From: Microbacterium sp. cf332
Lineage (GTDB): Bacteria > Actinomycetota > Actinomycetes > Actinomycetales > Microbacteriaceae
NCBI RefSeq assembly: GCF_900102175.1
Contig: NZ_FNKN01000002.1
Coordinates: forward strand, 901,618 to 965,617
DNA: 64,000 nt
Reading direction: 5' to 3'
Below the pieces are notes generated by a model. It had not been told where the DNA came from. It worked only from the letters and a program-made list of their open reading frames with translations, and made no database searches. This document shows, in pieces, positions 25,312-33,231 of this stretch (its first letter is position 1; every line of letters starts with the position of its first letter). Made by a program: the position numbers and the translations under genes.

Positions 25312-26826
25312 ATGACCGACTACATCATCGCCCTCGACCAGGGCACGACCTCGAGCCGCGCGATCATCTTCGACAAGAAGGGCTCGATCATCTCCGTCGG
25401 GCAGAAGGAGCACGAGCAGATCATGCCGCGCGCCGGCTGGGTGGAGCACGACCCCATCGAGATCCGCGACAACATGCGCGAGGTCATCGGCATCGCGCTC
25501 GGCCGCGCCAACCTGACGCGCCACGACATCGCCGCGATCGGCATCACCAACCAGCGTGAGACCGCCGTCGTGTGGGACAAGAACACCGGCATCCCCGTCT
25601 ACAACGCCATCGTCTGGCAGGACACCCGCACGCAGTCGATCGTCGACCGGCTCGCGGGTGACGCGGGGGTCGAACGGTACAAGGACATCGTCGGGCTGCC
25701 GCTCGCGACCTACTTCTCGGGCACGAAGATCGTCTGGATCCTCGAGAACGTCGAGGGCGCGCGCGAGAAGGCCGAGGCCGGCGACCTCGTCTTCGGCACC
25801 ACCGACACCTGGGTGCTCTGGAACCTCACCGGCGGACCGTCGGGCGGCATCCACGCCACCGACGTCACGAACGCCTCGCGCACCCTCTTCATGGACCTGC
25901 AGACGCTCGAGTGGCGCGACGACATCCTCGCCGACTTCGGCGTGCCGCGGTCGATGATGCCCGAGATCCGCTCGTCGAGCGAGGTGTACGGCGAAGCCCG
26001 CGAGACCTCGCTGCTGCGCGAGACGCCCGTCGCCGGCATCCTCGGCGACCAGCAGGCCGCGACGTTCGGCCAGGCGGCGTTCGACGCGGGCGAGAGCAAG
26101 AACACCTACGGCACCGGCAACTTCCTGATCTTCCAGACCGGCACCGACATCGTGAAGTCCGAGAACGGGCTGCTCACCACCGTGGGCTACAAACTCGGCG
26201 ACGGGCCCACCCACTACGCTCTCGAAGGCTCGATCGCCGTCACCGGGTCGCTCATCCAGTGGCTGCGCGACCAGCTCGGCATCATCAGCACCGCTCCCGA
26301 GGTCGAGCAGCTCGCCCTGTCAGTCGACGACAACGGCGGCGTCTACTTCGTACCCGCCTTCTCGGGGCTCTACGCGCCGTATTGGCGACCCGACGCGCGC
26401 GGCGCGATCGTCGGCCTCACGCGGTACGCGAACCGGGGGCACCTCTCGCGCGCCGCGCTCGAGGCGACCGCGTTCCAGACCCGCGAGGTGCTGGACGCCG
26501 TCAACGCCGACTCCGGTGTCGATCTCACCGAGCTCAAGGTCGACGGCGGCATGATCGCCAACGACACGCTGATGCAGTTCCAGGCCGACATCCTCGGCGT
26601 GCCCGTGGTGCGTCCGGTCGTGGCCGAGACGACGGCCCTCGGCGCCGCCTACGCCGCGGGGCTCGCGGTCGGCTTCTGGAACGACCTCGACGAGCTGCGG
26701 GCCAACTGGCAGGAGGACAAGCGCTGGACGCCGAACGACGACGTCGAGGAGCGCGAACGCCAGCTGCGCCTGTGGAAGAAGGCCGTCGCGAAGTCGATGG
26801 ACTGGGTCGACGCCGACGTCCGCTGA
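25312..26826 (+). CDS. glpK: Glycerol kinase, 504 aa
   Basis: Phosphorylates glycerol to sn-glycerol 3-phosphate with ATP. FGGY-family kinase with the N-terminal phosphate motif [21 protein letters not shown]. Also present are [14 protein letters not shown], the hinge region [21 protein letters not shown] and the C-terminal [24 protein letters not shown]. 504 aa is the standard length. The last gene of glpD-glpF-glpK, giving uptake, trapping and oxidation of glycerol in one transcript. Confidence 0.97.
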   Translation: MTDYIIALDQGTTSSRAIIFDKKGSIISVGQKEHEQIMPRAGWVEHDPIEIRDNMREVIGIALGRANLTRHDIAAIGITNQRETAVVWDKNTGIPVYNAIVWQDTRTQSIVDRLAGDAGVERYKDIVGLPLATYFSGTKIVWILENVEGAREKAEAGDLVFGTTDTWVLWNLTGGPSGGIHATDVTNASRTLFMDLQTLEWRDDILADFGVPRSMMPEIRSSSEVYGEARETSLLRETPVAGILGDQQAATFGQAAFDAGESKNTYGTGNFLIFQTGTDIVKSENGLLTTVGYKLGDGPTHYALEGSIAVTGSLIQWLRDQLGIISTAPEVEQLALSVDDNGGVYFVPAFSGLYAPYWRPDARGAIVGLTRYANRGHLSRAALEATAFQTREVLDAVNADSGVDLTELKVDGGMIANDTLMQFQADILGVPVVRPVVAETTALGAAYAAGLAVGFWNDLDELRANWQEDKRWTPNDDVEERERQLRLWKKAVAKSMDWVDADVR

Positions 26827-26862
26827 GTCGCGATGCGGGCCCGAGCCGGCCTGCGACGTCCG

Positions 26863-27357
26863 TCACAGGTCGAGGGCGAAGCACACCGAGCGCGGCATGG
26901 TCTCGGCATACGGCTCATACACCGGGATGCGGGTGAAGCCCATCGACGAGTACAGCGCGATCGACTCCGGCTGCTGGAGCCCGGTCTGCAGGATGACGCG
27001 ACTCGCGCCGCCGGTGCGGGCGGCATCCGTGGCGGCCGAGACGAGGCCCCGTGCGATGCCGAGACCGCGGAACGGGGGAGCGACGATGAGACGCTTGATC
27101 TCCCATTCGTCGCCGAGACGGCGCACGATCACGTGGCCCGCGGGAGTGTCGCCCGCCAGCGCGACGAGCGTCGCCACGATCTCGTCGGGGTGGGTCGCGA
27201 GCGCGCGGGCACGGGCGCGGCGGCGCGCGTCGGGCTCATCCCCGTGGAAGCCGGCGTAGCGCGCGCCGAGGTCGTCGTCGAGCTGTCGGCGCAGGTCGCG
27301 TGCGCGCGGGTCGTCGTACGCCGTTTCGACGATGTGCCAGGTCAGGTCGCGTTCCAC
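26863..27357 (-). CDS. GNAT family N-acetyltransferase, 164 aa
   Basis: Single-domain acetyltransferase. The acetyl-CoA motif is VAPPFRGLGIARGLVSAATDAAR (about 97-119), followed by LQTGLQQPESIALYSSMGFTRI, the usual final strand-helix. The GTG at 27357 lies within the end of the upstream kinase gene (16-base overlap), so the two are translationally coupled. The substrate is unknown. Pairing with an APH(3')-like kinase is suggestive of small-molecule or antibiotic modification, but no direct evidence exists. Confidence 0.82.
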   Translation of the reverse strand: MERDLTWHIVETAYDDPRARDLRRQLDDDLGARYAGFHGDEPDARRRARARALATHPDEIVATLVALAGDTPAGHVIVRRLGDEWEIKRLIVAPPFRGLGIARGLVSAATDAARTGGASRVILQTGLQQPESIALYSSMGFTRIPVYEPYAETMPRSVCFALDL

Positions 27358-28085
27358 AGCGATCGATAGTAGGCGAGCCGCACCGGGTCGGGCTCGACGC
27401 CGTACGCGTCGATGAGGGCGTCGTCCCATCCCGGACCGTAGTTCCACTCCGTGCTCATCGACGCCACCGCGATGTCGGCCCAGCGGTCGGCGACCCCGAG
27501 CGCGCCGAGATCGACGTGCGCGAGCCACCCGCCGTCGTCTGCGAGGAGGGTGTTCGGGCAGCACGCGTCGCCGTGACAGACGACGAGCATCTCGGGGGTC
27601 GGCGCGTCCCGCAGCTCGACGGGCACCGTGACGCCGCGTCCGGCGGCGTTCGCGAGGCGGCTCGCGACACCCCAATCGAAGGGGCAGGCGTCGACCGGCA
27701 GCGCATCGTGGAGCGCGCGGAGGCCTACGCCGACCGCGCGCACCGCGATGGCAGGCTCGGCGAGCCACCGGGGATCGACGGCGGACAGCCCGGGAAGGGT
27801 GCGCGTGACGAGCCACTCGACGTCGCCGTCCTCGCCCGCCTCGAGCACTTCGGGCACCGGCGTGTACGCCGCCGCCCAGCGCAGGCGGTCGGCCTCGGCG
27901 CGGGTCGACGTCTCGGCGTTGCGGGGTCCGACCTTCACGACCCGGCCGTCGTCGGTGCCGAACGTCACGCCGCCGACCGCGTTGCGCCACAGCGGCGCGA
28001 CCGCCGCACCGGCGGCGAGCAGGCCCAGGCGCTTCGAGATGTCTGCGCGCACGGGCGAGTCGAAGTCGGGCGGCGGAAGGGGCAC
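27342..28085 (-). CDS. APH(3')-like aminoglycoside phosphotransferase family protein, 247 aa
   Basis: Small-molecule kinase with the protein-kinase-like APH fold. The Brenner motif is HGDACCPN (about 170-177) and the metal-binding segment is HVDLGALGVADRWADIAVA (about 189-207). The latter closely follows the VDLGRxGVADRxxDIA pattern of APH(3') enzymes rather than generic APH-family kinases. The GTG at 28085 has a CAGGAT box 6 bases upstream. Aminoglycoside phosphorylation is plausible from motif similarity but must be tested; other substrates are possible. Confidence 0.75.
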   Translation of the reverse strand: MPLPPPDFDSPVRADISKRLGLLAAGAAVAPLWRNAVGGVTFGTDDGRVVKVGPRNAETSTRAEADRLRWAAAYTPVPEVLEAGEDGDVEWLVTRTLPGLSAVDPRWLAEPAIAVRAVGVGLRALHDALPVDACPFDWGVASRLANAAGRGVTVPVELRDAPTPEMLVVCHGDACCPNTLLADDGGWLAHVDLGALGVADRWADIAVASMSTEWNYGPGWDDALIDAYGVEPDPVRLAYYRSLWNAT

Positions 28086-28091
28086 GCGACC

Positions 28092-28097
28092 ATCCTG
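28092..28097 (-). promoter_or_regulatory. -10 box (CAGGAT), leaderless start of APH(3')-like kinase
   Basis: CAGGAT with 6 bases to the GTG at 28085. Confidence 0.45.
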
Positions 28098-28516
28098 CCC
28101 ATCGGCACCCGCCGCCGTTCCGTGGCGCGCCCACGAGCCGTGCCACGGCGGACCTCGCCCGCCGTGCCGTCTACAGGTTCGGCTGCGGTTTCCGCTGGTG
28201 GAGGGCGGTGGCGCCGCGGCTCAGCCTGTGGACGGCACGTCCGGCCACCGGAACCGGCCGCGGCCGACGTGGGACAGGCCCGGGCCGGGCCGGGCGGATG
28301 GCGCTCGGCGGGAGGGGGTGTGCGGCGGGCTGGTCGTGCCGTCCGCAGGGCTGGAACCGCCCCGGCGGGTGGCCGGGATGCGCTCGGCGCCGTTCAGCCT
28401 GTGGACGGCACGGGTGCCCGGCCCGGGCAGGGGTGCCGGCGCCGGCGAGGACGCCGGCCCGGGCAGGGGTGCCGGCCCGGGCGCGGTGCGGGCTCCGGCG
28501 CGGGGCGCGGGCGTTC
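28098..28516. repeat. GC-rich gene-free region with two pairs of direct repeats
   Basis: About 420 bases with no supportable gene on either strand. It holds two exact copies of a 19-mer beginning TCAGCCTGTGGACGG at 28221-28239 and 28394-28412. It also holds two exact copies of a 20-mer beginning GCCCGGGCAGGGGTGCC at 28421-28440 and 28457-28476 (36-base period). Multiple CCGGC-type palindromes can fold into strong hairpins. It separates two oppositely transcribed gene blocks and may act as an insulator or a repeat-derived relic. Confidence 0.6.
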
Positions 28517-28522
28517 TAGGGT
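28517..28522 (+). promoter_or_regulatory. -10 box (TAGGGT) for the SDR-ECH-SDR operon
   Basis: TAGGGT followed by an inferred leader of about 20 bases carrying GAAGGAGA before the ATG at 28549. Confidence 0.4.
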
Positions 28523-28548
28523 GGAGGGGCGAGTTCGAAGGAGAACAC

Positions 28549-29310
28549 ATGCAGATCGCGGGAGTCTCGGCCCTCGTCACGGGCGGTGCGAGCGGATTGG
28601 GTGCGGCCACGGCGCGGCGCCTCGCGGCCGACGGCGCGCGGGTCACGATCCTCGACCTGCCGGGATCGGCGGGTCGGGAGGTCGCTGCGGAGATCGGCGG
28701 CGCGTTCGCCCCGGGCGACGTGACCGACCCGGACGGAGTCGCGGAAGCCGTCCGCTCGGCAGCTGCGACGGCGCCGCTGCGCATCGTCGTCGCCTGCGCG
28801 GGCATCGCGCCGCCGGCCAAGGTGCTCGACCGTGCGGGGGAGCCGACCGCCCTCGCGGACTTCGAGCGCACCGTGCGTGTCAACCTCGTCGGCACGTACA
28901 ACGTCGTCGCGCACGCGGCCTCGGTCATCGCACGCACCGACCCGGACGAGAGCGGTGCGCGCGGCGTGATCGTCACGACCGCGTCGGTCGCGGCGTTCGA
29001 CGGACAGATCGGTCAGCCCGCTTACGCGGCCTCGAAGGGCGCGGTGCACGCGATGACCCTGCCGATAGCGCGCGAGCTCGCGCGCTCCGGCATCCGGGTC
29101 TGCACGATCGCCCCCGGCATCATGCGCACGCCGATGATGGCGGGGCTGCCGGATGCGGCGCAGCGCTCCCTCGGTGAGCAGGTGCCGTTCCCGCGGCGGT
29201 TGGGTGCCCCGGAGGAGTTCGCCGCGCTCGCCGCCCACATCGTCGACAACGACTACCTCAACGGCGAGACCATCCGTCTCGACGGGGCCATCCGGATGGC
29301 CCCGCGATGA
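28549..29310 (+). CDS. SDR family oxidoreductase, 3-hydroxyacyl-CoA dehydrogenase type 2-like, 253 aa
   Basis: Classical SDR with TGGASGLGAATARRL (residues 10-24). ACAGIAPPAKVLDRAG and the catalytic TTASVAAFDGQIGQPAYAASKGAV (Ser and YxxxK) follow, then the C-terminal GETIRLDGAIRM. The GIAPPAKV and GQIGQPAYAASKG stretches are typical of 17beta-HSD10/3-hydroxyacyl-CoA dehydrogenase type II enzymes. It likely oxidises a 3-hydroxyacyl-CoA. It overlaps the enoyl-CoA hydratase gene by four bases; the two would supply hydration and oxidation steps of one beta-oxidation-like route. Confidence 0.85.
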   Translation: MQIAGVSALVTGGASGLGAATARRLAADGARVTILDLPGSAGREVAAEIGGAFAPGDVTDPDGVAEAVRSAAATAPLRIVVACAGIAPPAKVLDRAGEPTALADFERTVRVNLVGTYNVVAHAASVIARTDPDESGARGVIVTTASVAAFDGQIGQPAYAASKGAVHAMTLPIARELARSGIRVCTIAPGIMRTPMMAGLPDAAQRSLGEQVPFPRRLGAPEEFAALAAHIVDNDYLNGETIRLDGAIRMAPR

Positions 29311-30137
29311 ACGACAGCCCCGAGATGAACGACAGAGGAGAGACCATCGACACCGTGCTGCTGCGCCGCGAGGGCGCGCTCGCCCGCATCACCCTGAATC
29401 GGCCGGCGTCGCTCAACGCGGTCGACGCCGAGATGGCCCGGCGCTGGCGCGAGGTGGCCGCCGAGGTCGCCCGCGACGCGGCGGCGGGCGCGGTCGGCGC
29501 GGTGATCCTGGACGCCGCCGGGCGCGCGTTCTGCGCGGGCGGCGACGTCGTCTCGATGTCGAGCTCGGGCATGGGCGGCGCTGCCGTCACCGAGACGGCG
29601 GGCCTCATCCATGACGGCATCCTGTCGCTCACCCAGGCACCCGTGCCGATCGTCGCCGCGGTGCAGGGCGCCGTCGCCGGTGGCGGGCTCGGGATCATGC
29701 TCGTCGCCGATTACATCGTGGCGTCGCCGTCGGCGGTGTTCGTCAGCAAGTACGCGAACATCGGCCTCACCCCCGACCTCGGCGTCTCGACCCTGCTCCC
29801 GGCCGCGGTCGGCCAGCGACGGGCGATGCAGTTGCTGCTCCACGACACTGCGCTCGATGCTGCGACAGCGCGCGAGTGGGGGCTGATCGCCGAGGTCGTC
29901 GACGACCCCGCGGCCCGCGCCGGCGAGGTCGCGGGCGCGTGGTTGCAGGGCGCGACGGCTGCCTTCGGGCAGGCGAAGCGTCTCGTGCGTCAGGGCGCGA
30001 CCCGGTCGTTCGTCGAGAACCTCGCCGATGAGGCGCGCACGATCGGTGCGCGGTTCGACACCGAGGAGGCCCGTGTCCGTATCGACGCGTTCGCCGCGGC
30101 ATCCGCGCGTCGCCCCCGAACCGAGGAGAAGCCATGA
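29307..30137 (+). CDS. Enoyl-CoA hydratase/isomerase family protein, 276 aa
   Basis: Crotonase-fold enzyme. Oxyanion-hole residues lie in AFCAGGDVVSM (about 74-84) and AVQGAVAGGGLGIMLVADY (about 113-131). The usual catalytic Glu pair of true hydratases is not evident: the second position reads YANIGLTPDLGVSTLLP, as in isomerases. Product assignment beyond family is therefore open. It overlaps genes on both sides by four bases (ATGA), so it is firmly in a three-gene operon. Confidence 0.83.
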   Translation: MNDSPEMNDRGETIDTVLLRREGALARITLNRPASLNAVDAEMARRWREVAAEVARDAAAGAVGAVILDAAGRAFCAGGDVVSMSSSGMGGAAVTETAGLIHDGILSLTQAPVPIVAAVQGAVAGGGLGIMLVADYIVASPSAVFVSKYANIGLTPDLGVSTLLPAAVGQRRAMQLLLHDTALDAATAREWGLIAEVVDDPAARAGEVAGAWLQGATAAFGQAKRLVRQGATRSFVENLADEARTIGARFDTEEARVRIDAFAAASARRPRTEEKP

Positions 30138-30976
30138 CCGATGCGAAGCCCCTGGCGGGCAGGACGTTGCTGATGTCGGGCGGGAGCCGTGGCATCGGCC
30201 TGGCGATCGCCCTGCGGGCGGCCCGCGACGGCGCGAACATCGCGCTGCTCGCGAAGACCGCTCAGCCGCACCCCAAGCTCGAGGGCACCGTGCACACCGC
30301 CGCCGCGGAGATCGTCGCGGCGGGCGGCCGGGCGCTGCCGATCGTCGGTGACGTTCGCGACGAGGACTCGATCACCGAGGCGGTCCTGAAAACGCAGGGC
30401 GAGTTCGGCGGCATCGACATCGTGGTGAACAACGCCTCGGCGATCGATCTGTCGGGCACGCTCGAGCTGTCGGCCAAGCGCTTCGACCTGATGCAGGCCG
30501 TGAACGTGCGCGGCACCTTCCTGCTCTCGCGGGCCGCACTGCCGATGCTGCGCGAGTCGGCGAACCCGCACGTCCTGTCGCTGTCGCCGCCGCTCAACCT
30601 CTCACCGAAGTGGCTGGGCGCGCACACGGGGTACACGCTCGCGAAGTACGGGATGACGATGGCGACCCTCGGGATCGCCGCCGAGTTCGCCGCGGACGGC
30701 GTCGCCGCGAACACGCTGTGGCCGCGCACCACGATCGCGACGGCGGCGGTGCAGTACTCCCTCGGCGGCGACCGGATGATGGCGGCGAGCCGCACCCCGG
30801 AGATCTACGCGGATGCCGCTTACGAAGTGCTGGTGCAGCCGGCGCGCGCGTACACCGGGCAGACGCTCATCGTCGAGGATGTTCTCGAGGCTGCGGGGGT
30901 GACCGATTTCTCGGGGTACGCCGCCGTACCCGGCACACCGGACGACGCGCTCTTCCCCGACGTCTTCCTCGACTGA
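30134..30976 (+). CDS. SDR family oxidoreductase, HSDL2-like, 280 aa
   Basis: Short-chain dehydrogenase of the HSDL2 (hydroxysteroid dehydrogenase-like 2) subgroup. MSGGSRGIGLAIALRAARDGANIALLAKTAQPHPKLEGTVHTAAAEI is diagnostic: the insert AKTAxPHPKLxGTVHTAAxEI is specific to this group. It also has NNASAIDLSGTLEL, SPPLNLSPKW, GYTLAKYGMT (catalytic YxxxK) and LWPRTTIATAAVQ. It lacks the sterol-carrier domain of animal HSDL2. The substrate is unknown; a fatty-acyl or sterol-like molecule is likely given the partners. Confidence 0.88.
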   Translation: MTDAKPLAGRTLLMSGGSRGIGLAIALRAARDGANIALLAKTAQPHPKLEGTVHTAAAEIVAAGGRALPIVGDVRDEDSITEAVLKTQGEFGGIDIVVNNASAIDLSGTLELSAKRFDLMQAVNVRGTFLLSRAALPMLRESANPHVLSLSPPLNLSPKWLGAHTGYTLAKYGMTMATLGIAAEFAADGVAANTLWPRTTIATAAVQYSLGGDRMMAASRTPEIYADAAYEVLVQPARAYTGQTLIVEDVLEAAGVTDFSGYAAVPGTPDDALFPDVFLD

Positions 30977-30983
30977 GGCGGAA

Positions 30984-31012
30984 CCGGCCGGACCCGCCAC
31001 GGGCCCGGCCGG
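30984..31012. terminator. Bidirectional terminator hairpin between convergent operons
   Basis: Stem CCGGCCGG-A-CCC / GGG-C-CCGGCCGG with one mismatch and a 5-base loop, sitting in the 42 bases between two convergent genes. Confidence 0.6.
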
Positions 31013-31018
31013 ACCGGG

Positions 31019-32014
31019 TCAGGCGTTCAGATCGACCCGTATCCCGATGCCGCGCTGGTGCGCCGCGTCGAGCAGGACGGCGGCGACGGCGACGTCCTGT
31101 GCGCCGATGCCGACCGAGTCGAACAGGGTGATCTCGTCGGCGCTCCTCCGGCCGCGCACCCGGCCGGTGAGCACCTCGCCGAGCGTCCCCACGACATCCG
31201 TCAGCTCGACGGCACCCTCGGCCACGGCGAGCAGCAGGTCGCCCGACTTCGTCTCGGCCGTCGCGCGATCGTCCACCCAGACGGCGGAGCACGCGAGCGC
31301 CGCGCCGTCGACCTCGCGCTCGTCGGGACGCGGGCGCGCCCCGACGACGTTGAGATGCTGTCCGGCGTGCAGCCAGGCGCCCGCGAGGATCGGGTCGACC
31401 GAAGGCGTCAGCGTGCAGACGACGTCGGACGCGTCAACGACCTCGCGCGGCGAGGACGCGGCGACGACCTCGCCGTCCCAGTCGCCCGAGCGCTCGAGGT
31501 CGGCCGCGAAGCGCGCGACGGTGTCGGCCGATCGCGACCAGACGGTGAGCCGCTCGAACGGGCGCACGGTGCGCAGGGCCCGGACGTGCTCGCGCGCCAG
31601 CGCGCCCGCCCCGAGCAGGCCGAGCGACCGGCTGTCGTCGCGCGCGAGAGCGCGGGTGGCGACCGCGCTGGCGGCCGCGGTGCGCACGCGCGTGGGGACG
31701 CGGCCGTGGAGCAGCGCCACCGGCGCCCCGTCGGCCCGGTCGACGACGAGGATCATGGATCGCTGCGTCGGCAGGTCGCGCGCCGCGTTGTCGGGGACGT
31801 CGGCGAGGAGCTTGACTCCTGCCAGCCCCGCCGCGTCGGAGACCGCCGCCATGAGGATGAACCGGCCGGTGTCGCCCGGCGTGGCCATCGAGGTGGGACC
31901 GGGCTGGTGCGCTCCGCCGTCCGCGATCTCCGCGAAGGCGCGCGAGACGGCTTCGAGGGCGGCCTCGCGGTCGACGAGCGATTCCAGATCGGAGGCCCCG
32001 AGCAGCAGCGTCAC
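31019..32014 (-). CDS. Ornithine cyclodeaminase/mu-crystallin family protein, 331 aa
   Basis: NAD(P)-dependent enzyme of the OCD/mu-crystallin/ketimine-reductase family. Rossmann motif LGLLGAGALAREHVRALRTVRPFERLTVWSR (about 125-155), N-terminal LRDVPDNAARD-like segment (LLADVPDNAARDLPTQRSMIL) and DVVCTLTPSVDPILAGAWLHAGQHLNVVGA. Members act on ornithine, alanine, lysine-derived ketimines or opine-like compounds. It is the last gene of a six-gene operon with an amidohydrolase and a peptide-type importer. It starts with a GTG that overlaps the previous stop by four bases. Confidence 0.85.
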   Translation of the reverse strand: MTLLLGASDLESLVDREAALEAVSRAFAEIADGGAHQPGPTSMATPGDTGRFILMAAVSDAAGLAGVKLLADVPDNAARDLPTQRSMILVVDRADGAPVALLHGRVPTRVRTAAASAVATRALARDDSRSLGLLGAGALAREHVRALRTVRPFERLTVWSRSADTVARFAADLERSGDWDGEVVAASSPREVVDASDVVCTLTPSVDPILAGAWLHAGQHLNVVGARPRPDEREVDGAALACSAVWVDDRATAETKSGDLLLAVAEGAVELTDVVGTLGEVLTGRVRGRRSADEITLFDSVGIGAQDVAVAAVLLDAAHQRGIGIRVDLNA

Positions 32015-33231
32015 GCGGCCACCTCTCCGGTGAGCGCGAGTCCGTCCGCGACGACGACGCCCCGGTAGAGCACGGTGCGGTCGGGCGAGCGGTCCATGAC
32101 CGCCGCGGTGACCGTGTCCCCCGGCACGAGCAGCAGGTCGGCTGGGTCTCCCGCGGCGAGCCCGGGACGGTCCGCCGCGCCGGTCAGGCCCGGCGCCCGA
32201 CCCATGACCGATCGACCGCCGACCGTCGCGATCGCGACGCAGTGCTCGATGTCGCCGTCGCGGCGGAAGCCGTTGGTGAAGGCGAGCTGCCAGGTGCGGT
32301 CGAGCATGTCGGTGTTGCCGTACGGCGACCAGTAGTCGCGCTGGCCGTCCTGGCCGAGTCCGAGCCGGATGCCGTGCTCGGCGAGCAGGAGCGTCGGGAG
32401 CGGCGTCGGCGGGGCGATCGTCGCCATCGAGATGTCGAGTTCGCGCATCTCGTCGAGGAGCGGCCGCAGCTGCGCCTCGGGGAGGCGGCCGAGGCCGTAC
32501 CCGTGCGAGATGGTGACCCGACCCTGCATCCCGGTGGCGCGCGTGCGCTCGATGATCAGTTCGGTCGAGAACTTCGCCAGCTGATCGGGCTCGTGCAGGT
32601 GGATGTCGATCGGTGCGCCGTACTTCTCGGCGATGCCGAAGACGATGTCGAGGTGACGGACGGGGTCGCGGTCGAGCGCGCAGGGGTCGATCCCGCCGAC
32701 GACGTCCGCGCCCCGCGCCATCGCCGCCTCCAGCACTTCGGCCGATCCCGCCTCGCGCAGCAGACCCGCCTGCGGGAACGCGATGATCTCGACGTCGCAG
32801 CGTCCGGCGTTCGCCTCGCGGGCGGCGACGACCGCCTCGAGACGCTCGAGGCCGGCGTCGACGTCGACCTGCGCGTACGTGCGGACGGCGGTGGTGCCGC
32901 GTGCGATCGCGCGCTCGAGGGTCGTGGCGACCCGTTCCCCGATCGACGCCTCGGCCTCTCGCCAGTTGTGACGGTCGTTGAGCATCATGTTCCAGACCCC
33001 GGGCGAACCCGTGTGCGGGCGGAACGGCAGGCCGACGCGTGTGGAGTCGAGGTGCACGTGGACGTCGGCGAACGAGGGGATCAGGATGCGGTCGCGTCCG
33101 TCGACGACCTCCGCCGCGGCGGTGTCGGCCGTGCCGGGGGCGGCGGTGCCGGTGATGACACCGCCGTCCACGATCAGGTCGGTGGTCGCGCCGCCCCAGG
33201 GGCGGACGCGCGTGAGGATGGTGCGGGTCAT
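32011..33231 (-). CDS. Cytosine-deaminase-like amidohydrolase family protein, 406 aa
   Basis: Metal-dependent hydrolase of the CodA/TRZ-like group. The metal-binding HxH is in SFADVHVHLDS (about 56-60), a second His is in IDIHLHEPD (about 203), another in VTISHGYGLGRL, and the Asp ligand is in LGQDGQRDYW. Homologues deaminate cytosine, creatinine or N-substituted ureas and triazines. The upstream ABC importer and downstream OCD-family enzyme suggest hydrolysis of an imported nitrogenous compound. It overlaps both neighbours by four bases. Cytosine itself is unlikely, because cytosine permeases are a different family. Confidence 0.82.
   Translation of the reverse strand: MTRTILTRVRPWGGATTDLIVDGGVITGTAAPGTADTAAAEVVDGRDRILIPSFADVHVHLDSTRVGLPFRPHTGSPGVWNMMLNDRHNWREAEASIGERVATTLERAIARGTTAVRTYAQVDVDAGLERLEAVVAAREANAGRCDVEIIAFPQAGLLREAGSAEVLEAAMARGADVVGGIDPCALDRDPVRHLDIVFGIAEKYGAPIDIHLHEPDQLAKFSTELIIERTRATGMQGRVTISHGYGLGRLPEAQLRPLLDEMRELDISMATIAPPTPLPTLLLAEHGIRLGLGQDGQRDYWSPYGNTDMLDRTWQLAFTNGFRRDGDIEHCVAIATVGGRSVMGRAPGLTGAADRPGLAAGDPADLLLVPGDTVTAAVMDRSPDRTVLYRGVVVADGLALTGEVAA

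Noticed and set aside
32011..33231. Amidohydrolase considered as cytosine deaminase CodA
   Set aside because: Core motifs fit the wider TRZ/CodA group, but the partner importer is of peptide/opine type and no cytosine permease is present, so a specific substrate is not claimed.
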